NCBI GenBank assembly: GCA_950295325.1
Contig: OX485806.1
Span: 54,307,169 to 54,371,168 of the forward strand
Origin: Polytrichum commune
Taxonomy: Eukaryota > Streptophyta > Polytrichopsida > Polytrichales > Polytrichaceae
Direction of reading: 5' to 3'
DNA: 64,000 nt
The notes under the pieces: generated by a model
Database searches by the model: none
What the model was told of the DNA's origin: nothing
The model's input: only the letters and a program-made list of their open reading frames with translations
Shown here: positions 45,220 to 58,300 of the stretch, in pieces
How positions within the stretch are numbered: position 1 is the first letter of the stretch
Layout of the letters: each line of letters starts with the position of its first letter
Position numbers and translations under genes: made by a program

Positions 45220-48200
45220 TCATTTGCAAGATGTTAACAGGGAATGTACTACATGGATGACAAGTCTCAAGTTAGCTTGCTCCGCTGGTATAGTTGTCAG
45301 CTGCACTTGACGATGTAAATTCTGATATAGCTGTTCCAAAAATGGACGCATATGTGGAGCAAGTAAAGGGTCATCTGGATTCAGTGCTAGTGCTGCCTCA
45401 CGGATCCATGAGAGCTTCCGTGCAGTGTCTTTACCCAGATCACAGCCAAGCTGCTGCACAAGGGACAGTAGCACTCCTTGACTCAAGGGCAGCGGTACTG
45501 TATTGAAAAGGTTGACTTGATCCATCTGCATGCCCAGAAACAGAGTCCTGTTCACTTTGAGCAACACAAGCACTTGCAGGAAGACTTGATTTTTTCTGAC
45601 TAAGCCTTGATGAAAGAATAGCAGATTATTGTCGAGTTCTCTCAGACAGCTCTCACAAATAGCCAAAGTTTTGAGCACAACAAAAAAACAGGTACCTGCA
45701 TGCATAGCCAGGAGACAACAGCCACATCACTGAGAGAAAGGGCCTTGTTGAAAGCCTCCTCAAGTTTACGCTCCTTCACAAGCCTCGTGAGCTCAATCGT
45801 AGGGTCCAGAGATTCCTCCAAGTGTTGCAGAGAAAGCACCTGTCATGTACTGAGAGAGTTATGTCCAAAACAAAGTGATAGAATGTACCACCACTTTAAG
45901 TAACTCGTGATTATTATGAGGTGGAAACTTTTATCATATGATTATTCATTCAGATGAGAGAAAGAATGAAGACAATCTTTAACTGATGATTGTGCACCCT
46001 AAACGAAAAAATTAGTGATAACGGGAGTGTTGGTATGAGGAAACCTTAACACTTGACACCTTACTGCTTAACATTGGTATCTTTCCTCATTAAGAGACAA
46101 AAATGTTCACCACACTTATAAAGATAACACTTCATAGAGGACCAATGATAACATTTCCTCGGTCAAATGGCAGTCATGGAATATACATTCTCAAGTCTAC
46201 TTCAAGAATGCAAAGACCATGCACAGCTGAGAAGAGACATATCTCCATTTGGAAGTCAACTATCAACCTCATGGAAGTAACCTATGAAGACCATTTACAC
46301 ATGCTAGTTGATAAGAATTGGGTATGTAATGTTGTAATAGTGTTGAATAATGATCTCATTCATCTCTTTTTCAAACTTTGCCTGTGTAACTCTTGTACTT
46401 TGCAATACAATTTGAGATTTCTTACCAGTTGATGTTCACTTATAAAACCAGGGCACTCCAAATGCTTGCACATGTGGGGTGGGCTCTGAGGGGTCTCTAA
46501 AAGAGGCTACCAATATGATTAGCAAGCCATAACAAGAACTGATGGCAAGTATGCCTGACTTGTACAGGAAATAGCCTGAAATATGCATATAAATATGGAG
46601 TTGACTGACAGGGCCTGTTATGAGAGGGAAATTCTATACAAAAAAAGCAGCAACATCTCAAGCAGGATGTGATAGAGGGCCCTGGGAATCCAACACATAA
46701 GGACCTTCTTAACCATGAATTGTCAAAACACCTTCAGGCCAGGGCCAACAAACTCTGAGGTTTGAGTCTAACTTAGGGCTTTAGGAGGGTGACTGTTGAA
46801 TTAACACAACCATTGCTTGTCCAGAGATGTTCCTTGTAAATGCCCTCGATAAATGTCATGGCAGAAAAGCAACACAAAATGGAGACAGTACCTTGTCAGG
46901 GAGGCCAGAATTGATCTGCTTCGAAACAGGCGGAACACATATTGCAATTGCACTTGCATTCTCTGCAAGGGTAATAAGTTTCTTCTGGCCATCTGCTATC
47001 TCTCCCTTCAAGGAATCTGCAAGCAAAGTTGCCGATGCCACAGTTTCCTGCAGAACATGCAACTCAGCCTGTGATTGCTACTCTCTGAAAAATTATTGTG
47101 ATTCTAAAATGATTGCCATACCTCAGTAGAGGGTCTGTGTAAGCAAGGAGAAGCACAAACCTGGAGGGTGGAGGCAAGAGCGGTATGAGATGAAAGTAGT
47201 TCTTGTTGAGCATGCTGGGTGTACTCTGCCATGCCATGTTGAAAAGATGATTCCACATGATCAAACATGGATCGGCATGTCCGCTCAAATGCTGGAAGGA
47301 CAGTACTCTCAAAACAAGAACGTAATGCTTCCTGCTTCCCACCAAAAAAAACAGCTTCTAGTAAGGAAAAAATTTGAAAGGACTGCAAGAAAACCTGAAA
47401 TACACATAAGTTTGTGGAGTGTCCAACTAAGCCATGTGTACTTTCCTGACCTGTAAGGCTTGTCGACCAATAGTTTGAAATTGTGTCTGTATCTGCCGAG
47501 TCACTGTCCCCTCCAATTTTGCTCCTACAGACTTCTCCAGCTGAGGTAGCATTTTATCTGCCATACCCTTCTGTGCAGCCAATCCACCAACCATCCAACC
47601 CTTCTTTTTAGTTCATTGCCCAAGTTACAAGGGACTGATGTTTGGAAGTCTATCAAGATGATACTGACTGAAATATATAGAGCAAGTGTATATATACTTG
47701 CATTCAAGACCTAAAGTAGACACACGATATTTAGAAACATGACTACAATAATTAGTGATGCACTTCACCACATAAAAGATTCACATCGACTACTGGAGAG
47801 AGTTTGGATTGTGAATACCTGAAATGACTCTGCCACAGTCATAGAGACAGCTTTCTGAAGAGGAGGTAAAACTGCCTGAGCAACAACTGGACCAATGGCA
47901 GCAAATTCCTTCTTAAACCCTCGCTCCAGAGCAACTGGCATATCTTTGCTGACAAAATTGTTGAGCAAAGCTGTAACCTGCTGAACCCTTTCGCGCTCTT
48001 GTTTCTCTCTCTTCACATTCTCCTCGGCTAATCGTGCCCACATAGCATCTACATGCGCTTTGAGAAGTTTCTCCATTCTCTGACCAAGTGCACCTGGAAC
48101 AAGGGCTGAAATTGAATTTGCATATACATGTGCATACAGCAATGTGCCAGATGTTATCCTTCAAGTATTTTAAATAGAGAGAATTCCCTGACATTAAATT

Positions 48201-51200
48201 CATGCCAGAAATACTTGAATTGAGAATAACTGGATGGCTATGGGTCAGGAGATCTTGCACCCTATACATACTTACAACGTCAATGTGGAGGACTACTTCA
48301 CCCACACTGAGGGTGACCTTCTTGAGCTGTGTTACATGGATAAAATAATTATAGGAGTGTCTTAGTTATCATTACCAGGGCACACCATAATTTGACAGGC
48401 ATGTACTAACTGTATTATTATGCATCTAATCAAGCATCAATCCATCAGATGAGAACTCAACTCTGTTACAGATGATATTGTTAATGACAACCCTACAGTA
48501 TCCAGAAAGGGATAGGCTCTTCTGCACCCTTTCATGGAAAAGCTCACTGACAGGTTATCACAATTAGACTTTTCTTGATTTGGTCCCAGGAAAAACATCT
48601 TTGTGATTGAGGGAGGTCCAGATTTCAGCCCTTGAAAATCAAATTCAATAGGAGAAACTTGGTGCTTGTTTCTTCACTTAAGATGTGCAAATCAACTTCA
48701 AGTGAACATGGATTGGGCTGAAGGATTTAATGTGCAAAAGTCAATGTGCATCGGTAGCTGACTTGACAATCAATACCTACTTTGCAGATCTCTGACACTA
48801 GAGGATTTACAGTTGCATATAAATTTACTAAATAATAGAGGTGAATGCAAAATAACCATGAGATCATAGTACACACACTGATATTTGTAAGTTATCAATA
48901 GGACTCACTTGCAGAGAACATCCAATAACAAACTGACTTAAGGAAGTGCTATTTTCCAAACAGAAGGATACCTTCCATCCGTTTGCCCTCCTTTGCGACA
49001 GGGACAGCCACCATTACTGTCATTTGCTTTTGAATCTCCTTCTGCATGGTAACCAACTGCACCAATCCCAGACCACATTCACCCGGGATATAATTGTAGC
49101 ACGATGCCATGTAATGCAAATGATATGCATAATAGCCAAGAGGGTGGCTTTCATTTCAGGAAAAGAGAAAAAGGTCAGGGTAAAGCGAATGTAAACAGTC
49201 CAATCGCATTGCAAAAGCAGGTATTCACCTGATTCAGGGACTCTTGCATTGATGCCACCTGTGCAAGAAGAATGGGGTCAACTGGAGCAGGACTTGCTTG
49301 GGGTTGCGTTGGTATTGGAGCTGAATCTACACTCTGACTGGATCCACCTTCTGGCTTTGATCCAGAAGTTGATATGATAGCCATCTGTAATGACAATGGT
49401 ACAGAGGCAGGCCCAACTCCACCAACATTTGTCTTGTTCTTGTTCTTTCTCCCTTTCGCAACTGCAGACAACTGTGGAGGTAGTGAAGCGGCTTCAGTAA
49501 CCCCATCCCTGATTGCAAGGTCTTGCAGCTGCTCATTGACATCATCTCTCGGCAGGTTCAAAGACCTATCTGTGTCTTCAATATTTTCATTCATTTCACC
49601 CTGTAGGATTTCCTCTTCTGTATACATGTCAGGAAGGAACCCAGAATTGGACTTGCTCTCATGGTCAGTAGCCACATCATTTTCGACATACTCTTTTGCA
49701 ATTTCAGCAGCCTCCAGGGACTCTATTGAGGATGAGACTGCATTATCCTTCTCTAGAACAGTATTCTCAAAAGCCGTGCTGTGTCGCTCAAGTACTTCGT
49801 TGTCTAGGATAACATTGGACTCGAGAGCAATACAGCCCTCCAGGCTTGCACCACTTTTTGGACCTCGGGGTTTTCCATCCTTGGCATTCTGTTCTTGACC
49901 TACAGTTGAGGTGGGTGTACTATATGTTTCTGGAAACTTAGAGCCAACTGCAAGGTTCATAAGCTCTGATGGAGTTATCAGATGAAGCCCCTGGTGTCCA
50001 CCTTGCTGTGATTTTGCGCTGCCTGTTTCAGAAGATGCATCCTGCCTATCCATGTTTTCCTCTACAGAATTGCTGCTCGAGGAAGAATGACCCCTATCTA
50101 AAATTAGAATATTCTGTGGAGCGGCAAGAGCAGATGTTTCTTGTCTGCTATCAAAGGCATCTTCGGACTTTTGCTTGGCAGACATAGACCCCACAGGGAC
50201 ATAAAGCATATCTGGGCCTTCAGTTGGACTTCTTGGACGTGGTTGTCTTGCATATTGATTAGAGGTAGGCAGTTTCATGTTGCCTGCTGATGGGGCAACC
50301 TCTGACCTATGGACAAATTCCAAAGTAGGTGCATTACTGGACTGAGTCCCAGGTGGCAAACCAGAAGTAGGCTTGACATTATCAGCAGGAGCTTGTAAGA
50401 ATTTAGAAAAGTCCATCACAATACTCTTCTCCACATAATTTGCATTTGAGACCTCCCGATGACCAGCTTCAACAGGACTCCCAAACGCCGAGGAAACTGC
50501 TGGTCCCCTTGCAGGAATAATGACACTTGATGCAGAAATTGTTACATTGCTCAAACCAGATGATGATGTAGGTCCCATATCCATCAAATTAGGTGGCCCA
50601 TTTTCACAAGAAGCTAGACCAGTGCCTTCCTGTTGGAATGGCAAAGGCCGCTTCTCAGAACTAGCTGGAGAGTCTAGACTGGAGTCCACAGGAGAAAGCG
50701 GTACACACAGTGAAACATCCAACCCATACTGTTGTATAGCCTGAGTTTGCACGCAGTAAAGTTGCACCTTGCCTTCTCCAGTCTCTCCGACTGTCTCCTC
50801 AGTAACTGTCAAGCTCAAAATCGGCATTGTAACTGAGAACTCTGCCAGGTAGTTCATACGTGCAGAAGCTGGGCTGAGACCAAATTCAACATGGACTGCA
50901 TAAATTGAATTCCTCTTGGCATTGGCCAGCAAGATAAGGCTTGCCCGAGAGGCCACGACCAAGTGATTGAAGATTGAATTGTCATGTTTGCCTTCCAGAG
51001 CACCTGAGCTCTGAAATTCAAGGGTTTGTATGCATCGCCACAATCCCGTACCTGACCTTGAAGGTAATTCATCAGGGCTGTTTGTTGGAGCCCATAATTT
51101 CAATTCTCTATTTAAAGGTCCCTGGGACAACATTGTAGTAAACAAACAAATTAGCCAACTTCCTGCATGGAAGTCTTAACAGTTCCTCTCTGTACCCTTG

Positions 51201-53879
51201 CAAAGAAATATTCCAAATTAAATGCATGATAACAATTGTTCCTCTAACCAACAAACCCCTAACTTCAAACCAGACTGAAATGGTGCAACACATTGAGATA
51301 CTGTTAACCTTTACACCACTAAATAGGGAGCACAGAAGCATGGAGCTGTACCGCAGTAAGTAACACATGATAGTCAAGGTGTTGCGGTGCTGACAGAAAG
51401 GCCACTGAGGACACAGCCTCCCCTCCATGTGGACTAATACTTAACAAAGGTCTCTTCATATTGTCTCCCCATATGCGCACCTGAAATACAAATACATCCA
51501 CAGATATTTGTCAGCAAAACACAGCCACTGTTAGCATCAAGAAGTAACAAAAGACACAAGGTTTTGTTCCATAACTCAGAGGCAGGTCCAATCCAATGCT
51601 TTGAATGTAATTGAATGGGCAGAGAAGTCCTTACTGTGCCATCTTGCGACGCTGATGCCACACGAAACGAGGGAATAGATGACACTGCTAAGTCTGTAAC
51701 ATCTCCATGGTGAGATCCCAGTAGATGGACACCTTCTAATGGATTATCCACATGACAGACAATAGGCTGATCTGGTACAAAATAGCCCTGTGGTGCAGCC
51801 TGCTGTACCTTGATTACATTGATGCTTAGAACAAATTTCCCAATGGCCACCTCCAACACATCCTGCATTAGATTCATCCCAATCAGGCCAGTACAACACA
51901 AGGTAGACTTGCAGGATCTAACAGGAACAGGTTCATCACTAAACCTATACACAATACTCATGGCTTGTCCGCCTGCATGAATAACTAAGCTAATCTATTT
52001 GGTGAGAAAAGAAACTGACTATTGATCCACAGAAACTCAGATTATCAAATCTGACCTGCAATTGCAGACTCCAGCAGACAAGTGGATGGCAGGACTCCCA
52101 ATCTCCTTTGACTTGGATTGCTAGCAAAATCTGCTCGGTAATGAATACTTTGCCATCCTCTGCTGGACCTTCCAGAATCTTCCTCACAAATATCCGGCCA
52201 TCTGCGCTCGCACTGCAGTATCCACAAGCAACAACAGGTCATTCAAACCATGCCCAAAGCCAACCTCATTTCTAGTGGCTGAAAAAGTAGGTTCAGCTTC
52301 CCATTTCCATGAGAGGAAAGGAGGATCATCTTGGAAACTAATGGAGCAAGTGAACTGTATGGAGAAGAGTGTAGAAGAGGGGATCCATATCTCTCACCCC
52401 TTCATTCCTTGTGATAGGTCACTTGCAACCTCTATACAAATTCTTGGAGGGCGAGTAGGGGTTGCAGAGGTCGAACAGCCCCTACAGGATGCACTCCCTC
52501 TGTTTTAAGGTTATTCCCAGGGTTGATGCACCGTCTTTGGGTTTTTCTAGAGTATTGACAACTAAATCGCTGAGAATAAGGTAAGTGGATATTAAGATAT
52601 AGCAATTACCTAAAGAAATGAAGGAGTGAAGGAAATGGGATCCCCACTCATTAGATGCGTTCATGTACTTTCTTAATCGACACACTGTCTTGGTGTACAC
52701 TGAAAATGTCAATAGAAATGTAACTTAGTCGTGTAAAACTACTTCAAAAAATGGGAGCAAGACAAGTTCATGGTCCAAAACGGTCATCTTACCTAGCAAG
52801 AAGATGTACATCCTCTGCCAAGAACGCCATATCCGTGACTCTCTGTCACCACATACCACCCCTCCACTAATTAACATACCATCAGACAAAGAAATGTCAA
52901 ATCCTCATTTGCCTTGCCTTGCCCAATGTCATTTAGATAGATGGATACATAGATCTAGGCCAAAGATAACTACTGTTGAGAGTACCTGTGTATGACCTCG
53001 AAGGAGGGCTCTTAACGCTGTGTTTATATTAAGAATTCGGATTGTGCCTGCTCGCAATCCGTAGCAAATATACTTCTTGTTCACTGCGATCTGCCGGCCC
53101 ACGACTAAAACGGGATCTGATCCATAGACTGTAATAGGGCTCACTTCTAGCTGAGGTTGAGCTTCCCCAGGCTTGCGCACATCAATGTCGTAAACAACAT
53201 GTTCTCCCCAAAGATGTCGACCATTGGGTTGCTTGCCACTTGACAGCCTAGCTGACGAACTGGAGTTGATTGGGGCAGGTGGGGCCGTGGGCAATGCTGG
53301 AGATAGTGCAGGAGGGGGAACAGAAACATTTTGGCCGCTCCCATGAGACGACCGAGGCCTTTCGTTAGAATTTGGCTGAGTTCCTGATATCGAGGACCCC
53401 TCTTCACTGTTAATTGCTTCAGTTCCAGGGCTGGTGGTAAGAAGTGCCATTAGGCGGGCGCCATCCAGAGGCATTACTGACAGATTTGGCCCGCCACTGC
53501 CTTGAGGTGTAGAAGATATGGGGAGAGACGAAAGAGGAGGACTAGAATGTTGAAGAGAAGGGAGAGGACCAGGAGATAATAACTGTGCCTGCGGTTGTTG
53601 GTTATAAGGAGCACTCGTGAAGGTAGGAGAGCGCAATCCATGCTCCTGATGATAATGCATGTAAGGATGGTAGACAGGAGACTGTCCTTGCTGTTGTGGA
53701 GGTGCACTATACTGATAATTTTGTGGAGGCATGCTGGGAAAAGAACCAGGATTTGGGGGAAATTGATTGGCTGGATATGGTGGGTGAGATGTGTATTGGG
53801 GGAGAGGATATGGGCTTGGAGGCGGCTTGTTGAAAAAATTATGAATGTCGAAACCCCCTGATGGTCCTGTAGCGCCCAT
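45220..53879 (-). CDS. EDC4 / VARICOSE mRNA-decapping scaffold
   Basis: Scaffold of the cytoplasmic decapping complex, joining DCP1/DCP2 in P-bodies. Thirteen coding exons, all with GT-AG and matching phases: 53879-52986, 52842-52793, 52212-52056, 51862-51635, 51480-51352, 51121-49229, 49056-48972, 48093-47819, 47570-47451, 47331-47161, 47047-46892, 45839-45696, 45525-45220; predicted 1,535 residues (Arabidopsis VCS is about 1,340). Residues 1-215 are Pro/Gln/Ser-rich. About 220-640 form the WD40-type propeller ('[20 protein letters not shown]', '[12 protein letters not shown]', '[12 protein letters not shown]'). About 640-1085 are a Ser-rich acidic linker with '[10 protein letters not shown]'. 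About 1090-1535 are the helical EDC4 C-terminal domain ('[15 protein letters not shown]', 'SWLCMQ', '[20 protein letters not shown]'). Start chosen at 53879 ([10 protein letters not shown]); a second ATG lies 21 nt upstream in frame. No lesion seen. Confidence 0.93.
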
Positions 53880-55370
53880 TACAAAAGTAATTCTATGCAA
53901 AGCTTGTGAAATGCTGACTCCTGCTTCTGAATCTAACAGCCAAATTCAGAATTAGATATAGATACAGTTTTCAACATTTACACAGGCAACAGGATAGGAT
54001 AGGAGGATACAACAACACACGCAAAAAAACAAAACGTGCGTACATGACAGACCAATGTAAAGATTAGAAGTCAATGCAATGCATTGTTATACTGAGAAAT
54101 CGTCAAACTTAGTTGCGAAATGCAGCACCAACATAAATTTGAGAATACTTGCACCCCAAACCCTTCCGTTCAGTTGCTTTACTAAAATATACACCAGTTT
54201 ATCATAAAAAGGTACCAGCAACCTGAAATAGTTCAGAAGAGTGGCCATGAAATGCTCACAACCACTGCAAATTAGTTTGAAGCCAGTTCAGATAGAGTGT
54301 CACTGACTTAAGTTCCTTGTACACACGTTATGATCTGGCAGTCTTGTAAAACATCGTCTTCCCCAAAATCTAACACAAAGCCCCAAACTCTTAATTCAGC
54401 TCCACATATTAGTTGTTCTAAATTCACAGTGCATGTCTTGCAAGTTAGAGTAACTAATTAAGCAGACTGTCACACCCAAGACAATTAATAAACACAACTC
54501 ATACCAAAATCACGTACATTTGCTTCATGTTTCTGAATGCACTCAAAAATCACTATGAGCCACTCTACAACAACCAACGTCGTCTTCCAATCCGCTAGCT
54601 TTCACCAACGTGCCCCTTCCGCAGGATGAGGGTTGACTTACCTTTAAGTGCACAAGCTTGAAGCGTCCAGCTCAGACACTCCAATACAACCAAAAGTGGG
54701 CATCGCAATTTAAATTAATTTGCAAGTAAGTTATCACACTTAACAGTAACTGATACCAACCAGGCAATCAACAGAAGAACGCATCCCTCTACTAACCAGG
54801 ACATCACTGCACTTTTGCACCACACCTTTGCGCTCAGCAGCACCTCAACTAGCACTCCAACTATTCCAACCTTCCAATCGAGCATCGTTCACATGAAACA
54901 ACTTAGCCCCTTCAACCTCTAATTGTTAACCCACAAAGGACATTCCAGTAAACCAACAAATACAATCACAGACGAGAACATCCCCCCTACATCCACCCTC
55001 TCCTTCACCGCCCATGCCATTAATCCGTGCGCCGCCTACACCTCATTCAGAACCGAGAGCATAACCAGAAGCCCTACACGCAAACCTTAGGGTTTACCTT
55101 GCGCATTGATCGATTGCTCACGGCATAAGAGTATGGAAGGAGCCCTGATATCTCCTGCGCGACAGCTAATACCTTCAGGCATACAGAAATTGACTAAATA
55201 GAATCGAACAGACAACAAACGCTGCCACAGAAGTGCCGTGGACAAGGAAAAGGAACCACCTTGACTAGCATAACTTAGAAGGAGGCAGTTTAGTGAGGGG
55301 CTGGGATTGAGGGCCTCGGCGTGAGGAGGCCGGTGCTGGGCAGGGCAGCCACAAAGTTTTGGCACTTGGA
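53880..55370 (-). other. EDC4 5' leader region with probable intron
   Basis: Upstream of the ATG are strong reverse-strand donors at 54641 (TTAAAG|GTAAGTC) and 55097 (GCGCAAG|GTAAACCC). Plausible acceptors lie just before the start codon (about 53920-53930). A spliced 5' UTR with one long intron, or two short exons, is therefore likely, but I cannot place the transcription start. Confidence 0.4.
55087..55095 (-). promoter_or_regulatory. Telo-box in EDC4 leader
   Basis: AAACCCTAA on the reverse strand lies immediately after the putative donor at 55097, as is common near plant housekeeping-gene starts. Functional role is inferred. Confidence 0.3.
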
Positions 55371-58300
55371 ACAAGGATGCAGATTTTTATTTATTGTTGA
55401 GTTTCATGCTTGAATATGACCAGATGTGCCCTATGCCTAGCCTGGGTTGGTTTTTGTAGGCTTTGTGGCTATGAATGATGTTTGCTGGACTCAAACTACC
55501 TTGGACTCGTGTCATCCCCATAAGTTGCACATGTTCACTTGTGCACATCTTGGGCCACCTCAACCCCCATAAGTTCAATGAACCAATATGAATTGCATGC
55601 ATTATGGTTCCTCACACATCATATATGCATAAAAAATGTGCTCTATATTATTTTACCACATTGCATCATATAACAAGGACATTATCCACGTTTCCTTGGT
55701 CCTTTCCTCGTCATCTCCAGGTGAGGTTCAATGTGGATGAGACTAATTTAATTGTATTTAATTAAAGTACTGCAATGCTCCACCCAACCATTGACAATGA
55801 TATGTGAGTTAGGTAATGCAAAACAAAAACCAAATGATATTTGTTATATTTATTTAGGATATGATTTGTATTGTCAAATGTGTATAGATTTGAATTTGGA
55901 TATTGAGATCGATAAGTTGTTTATTTGGTTATTGACATATACCAAGGGGGCAATGAAAATTGCCACTTGTAAGTTCATTTTTTACAATCATTTTCATCAT
56001 AATAATAATACATCATGTTTTGTGATAATGCCCTATATGATCTTAAATGGAAGAATTTAAGGGTAAAATGATTGTTTGAAGGCGTTGGAGTTCAAAGTCA
56101 AATCAAAGATGTATTATAAAATGTCATTTGATTCTAATGATTGCATTGGAATGACTATACAAAATAAAGTTGTATAAGGTGAATTTAAAAATACATCCAT
56201 ATAGTTGGAACTAGCAACATAATTGTTGATACTCAACAAATAATTTTAAGAGGCATTTGACTACAAAAATATAGACTAATTGATATGGCTTCTTGAGTAA
56301 GATTCAAAAAGAATCATTGCCTTGCAAACCCTTGATATTCAATGTTCTTGATGGATTTATTATTTGTCAAACCCCTAGGCTACAACTGGTGTATGTTTAA
56401 AAAAACAAAAAAACTCTACATATTGAGTTTTGACCTTCAAGATTGTTCAGATGTCTACAATTGTGTACACAACACAATATCAAGACAAAACGCCTTCGTA
56501 TGAGTATTAGAGCAATGTCAGTGGATGAATATGAAAGATCCCAAGGCAAACGATATAGAATGTGGAAGCGGCAAATCCAAATCATCTTCAATTGAGTCAA
56601 AAGATGCACTTAAAACTTGGCAACCAAAACATCCTACCACAACTTTTACAAATATGAACATCATGTTCAATGCAACTTTTACAAATATGAACATCATGTT
56701 TCATTGGATGCAATTAGTCCACTGTAAGTTTCAGTGCACCCCTCTAGTTTTCAAGATTTCAAACCCCAGAAGATTCCAGACAAATTTGATTTAAACTCAA
56801 ACACCAAAGGTGACGAAAAAGAATAAGAAAAACACATTTTCCAAACATGTAAGGCACATCCATGGGGGTATATGTGGATTTTTAAAGCTTGTTGGAAAGC
56901 AAAGAAGCCATGGTAATGCATCTTCAACCTCAAGATGGACCATAATTGGGAATCATGATATTTTCCATATGCATGCATTTTGCAATTTTAAAATCAGTGG
57001 GTTGTAGTTTTATGAGGTCATCGATAATTTGAATTTTTGAAGAAATTGGAATGCAATGCTGATCATAGATCCATCATGCCACTTTGTGAGGCTCAGCAAA
57101 TAGCATTGGCAATTAACCCCATGCCACATGATAGAGTCTTGTATCATTTTACAACTATTTTTTTTATGGTGGATCTTAAAAATGCAAACTATGAAGCAAA
57201 TTTTATATTGCATGCCTGCCCTGTTAGGATGAAGAACCGTCATAGTACACAAAAATAACCTAATTCCAATTTCAATTTTTGATACAATTCACTTGCTTGG
57301 GTATTTCTTAAATGGACATTGTTGTGACTATAGTACGACATCCAAACACTTGGGCAAGTTCTACATAATGTACACCTTAAATGAGGTCATCACTATAAAA
57401 ACAAATGCATGAAAATAATCCAACCAAAACATGAGGGTCTAATTTGTAAGAGGCCTAGTAATTTATAAGGTTGTAATATTTTAGGACAAAGTATATCATG
57501 AAGGTGATAGTTTTCTTAGATAGTTGCTTTCCCTGTCCACATATTTTTGTGCATATTATATTTATTTATTTCTAAAAATCATTCAATAGATGAGGTTGAA
57601 AGATTTTGTACAACTTGTAGTTGGACATGTTGTGAGAATATTTTCTTACAATCGAATGTGAAATTGAATTTGTTGAGGCTATAACATATGAGTCCACATA
57701 TAAATCTATCTATCAAACACATGCTCAATTTTGTAATGCTCTTCAATGAAAGACCAACTAGCCAAATGTTAGCTAAATGTCACAAAATATCATCGTGATA
57801 CATTGTAAGTACAACAATGTGTGGGATGGGTTTCTTAAAACAAATATGCAATCTAAAGTGCTTAACGTTATAGTTGAGGTTGCACACACCCGATGCATTG
57901 ATGTGTGAATCTCTATGCCATCATGGATTGGTCGACTATCACATAACAATTAAAAAAAATGTCAGATAGATGAATTTTAAGTTTGGATTGATTTCTGTAA
58001 GGATCTCAATATTTTATATGTTTTTTCAACTCTAAACCTTCTATATTAATAAACACATTTGTAAGCCTTCATGAACTTCATTGTACCCTTATATGGATAA
58101 TGAGGTCTATACAAATTTTGTGTATTATCTACTATGGAAATCAAGCTCATGATAGGTCTAAAGTGGTCAACATCACTTGCAATATGACAAGGTCATATAA
58201 ACCATGTCTATCACAAAAATGGCAACTTTGTCACATTTTGGACGTTTTCACCAATCTTTGCAAAAAAATACTTGAAAGTGTATAATAAGTTTTGCAATTT

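Noticed and set aside
46103-46432. 109-residue + strand ORF
   Set aside because: Lies in an EDC4 intron, has no motif and ordinary intronic composition.
49374-49898. 174-residue + strand ORF
   Set aside because: Shadow of the large EDC4 exon on the other strand.
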